From: Gammaproteobacteria bacterium
Lineage (GTDB): Bacteria; Pseudomonadota; Gammaproteobacteria; SZUA-152
Direction of reading: 5' to 3'
Assembly (NCBI GenBank): GCA_030613605.1
Contig: JAUWLO010000039.1
Location: 1 to 12,431 of the forward strand
DNA length: 12,431 nt
How positions within the stretch are numbered: position 1 is the stretch's first letter; each line of letters opens with the position of its first letter. The position numbers were made by a program, and so were the translations under genes. This document shows positions 12,357 through 12,431 of this stretch, piece by piece. Under the pieces are notes generated by a model, which worked only from the letters and a program-made list of their open reading frames with translations, ran no database searches and had not been told where the DNA came from.

Positions 12357-12431
12357 TCACGATTCTGTCGTTGCGGGGTGTCTGGCGGCCAGGTAACAGG
12401 TCACCTGGCCTGCCTTCTGCTGGCGTAGAAT
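12357..12431 (-). CDS. rsmD: C-terminal fragment of 16S rRNA (guanine-966-N2) methyltransferase
   Basis: The last 24 codons run from the window edge to TGA at 12357-12359. The end reads ILRQQKAGQVTCYLAARHP, matching the KAGQVxYxLxxR tail of RsmD. RsmD methylates G966 of 16S rRNA in the 30S subunit. Assignment is supported by its usual position directly upstream of coaD, with a 12-base gap. The catalytic part is outside the window. Confidence 0.8.
   Translation of the reverse strand: MLRQQKAGQVTCYLAARHPATTES

Overview
The window looks like a gammaproteobacterial chromosome. The best evidence is the right-hand block on the minus strand: the end of rsmD, then coaD, then an Alvin/YfhL-type 2[4Fe-4S] ferredoxin, an arrangement common in Pseudomonas-like and sulfur-oxidising gammaproteobacteria. 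Coding is dense, base composition looks even, and I see no insertion sequence, phage gene, tRNA, rRNA or CRISPR array.

Positions 1-9806 hold a run of plus-strand genes that look like subunits and assembly factors of a haem-copper oxidoreductase of the C family (cbb3 oxidase / NO reductase kind). The catalytic subunit is not in the window and would be expected upstream of position 1. In order: the C-terminus of a probable c-type cytochrome; a two-TM protein with a CcoP-like N-terminal anchor but no haem motif; a 43-aa one-TM protein; a terminator (906-941). After a promoter gap come a small two-TM protein (1093), a CcoS-like assembly protein (1483), a membrane-anchored monohaem cytochrome c (1942), a four-TM protein of unknown function (2430), a membrane-anchored SUMF1/FGE-like protein without the catalytic cysteines (2993), and two small exported membrane proteins (4060, 4271). 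The run 1942-4669 is overlapped end to end, so it is one translationally coupled operon. Next is an 886-aa fusion of a membrane transporter-like region, a spermidine-synthase-like domain and a helical-repeat tail (4783). Then come CcoG (7524), a second CcoP-anchor-like protein (8834) and a FixH-like lipoprotein (9402).

The canonical cbb3 accessory functions (CcoG, CcoS-like, FixH-like) sit here with several proteins that are not part of a standard ccoNOQP-ccoGHIS locus. My reading is a non-canonical C-family respiratory complex with its own maturation set. This is inference, because the core subunit is not visible.

On the minus strand, converging with this run, is a two-gene operon: a 195-aa protein resembling only the C-terminal half of CcoN/NorB (it keeps an H-x-H motif), overlapping by ATGA a Cys-containing 171-aa protein of unknown function. 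Upstream of it are three GTTTAAA repeats at exact 13-bp spacing. Beyond them lies an autonomous 33-aa one-TM minus-strand gene with its own Shine-Dalgarno sequence, terminator and candidate promoter, then the ferredoxin-coaD-rsmD block.
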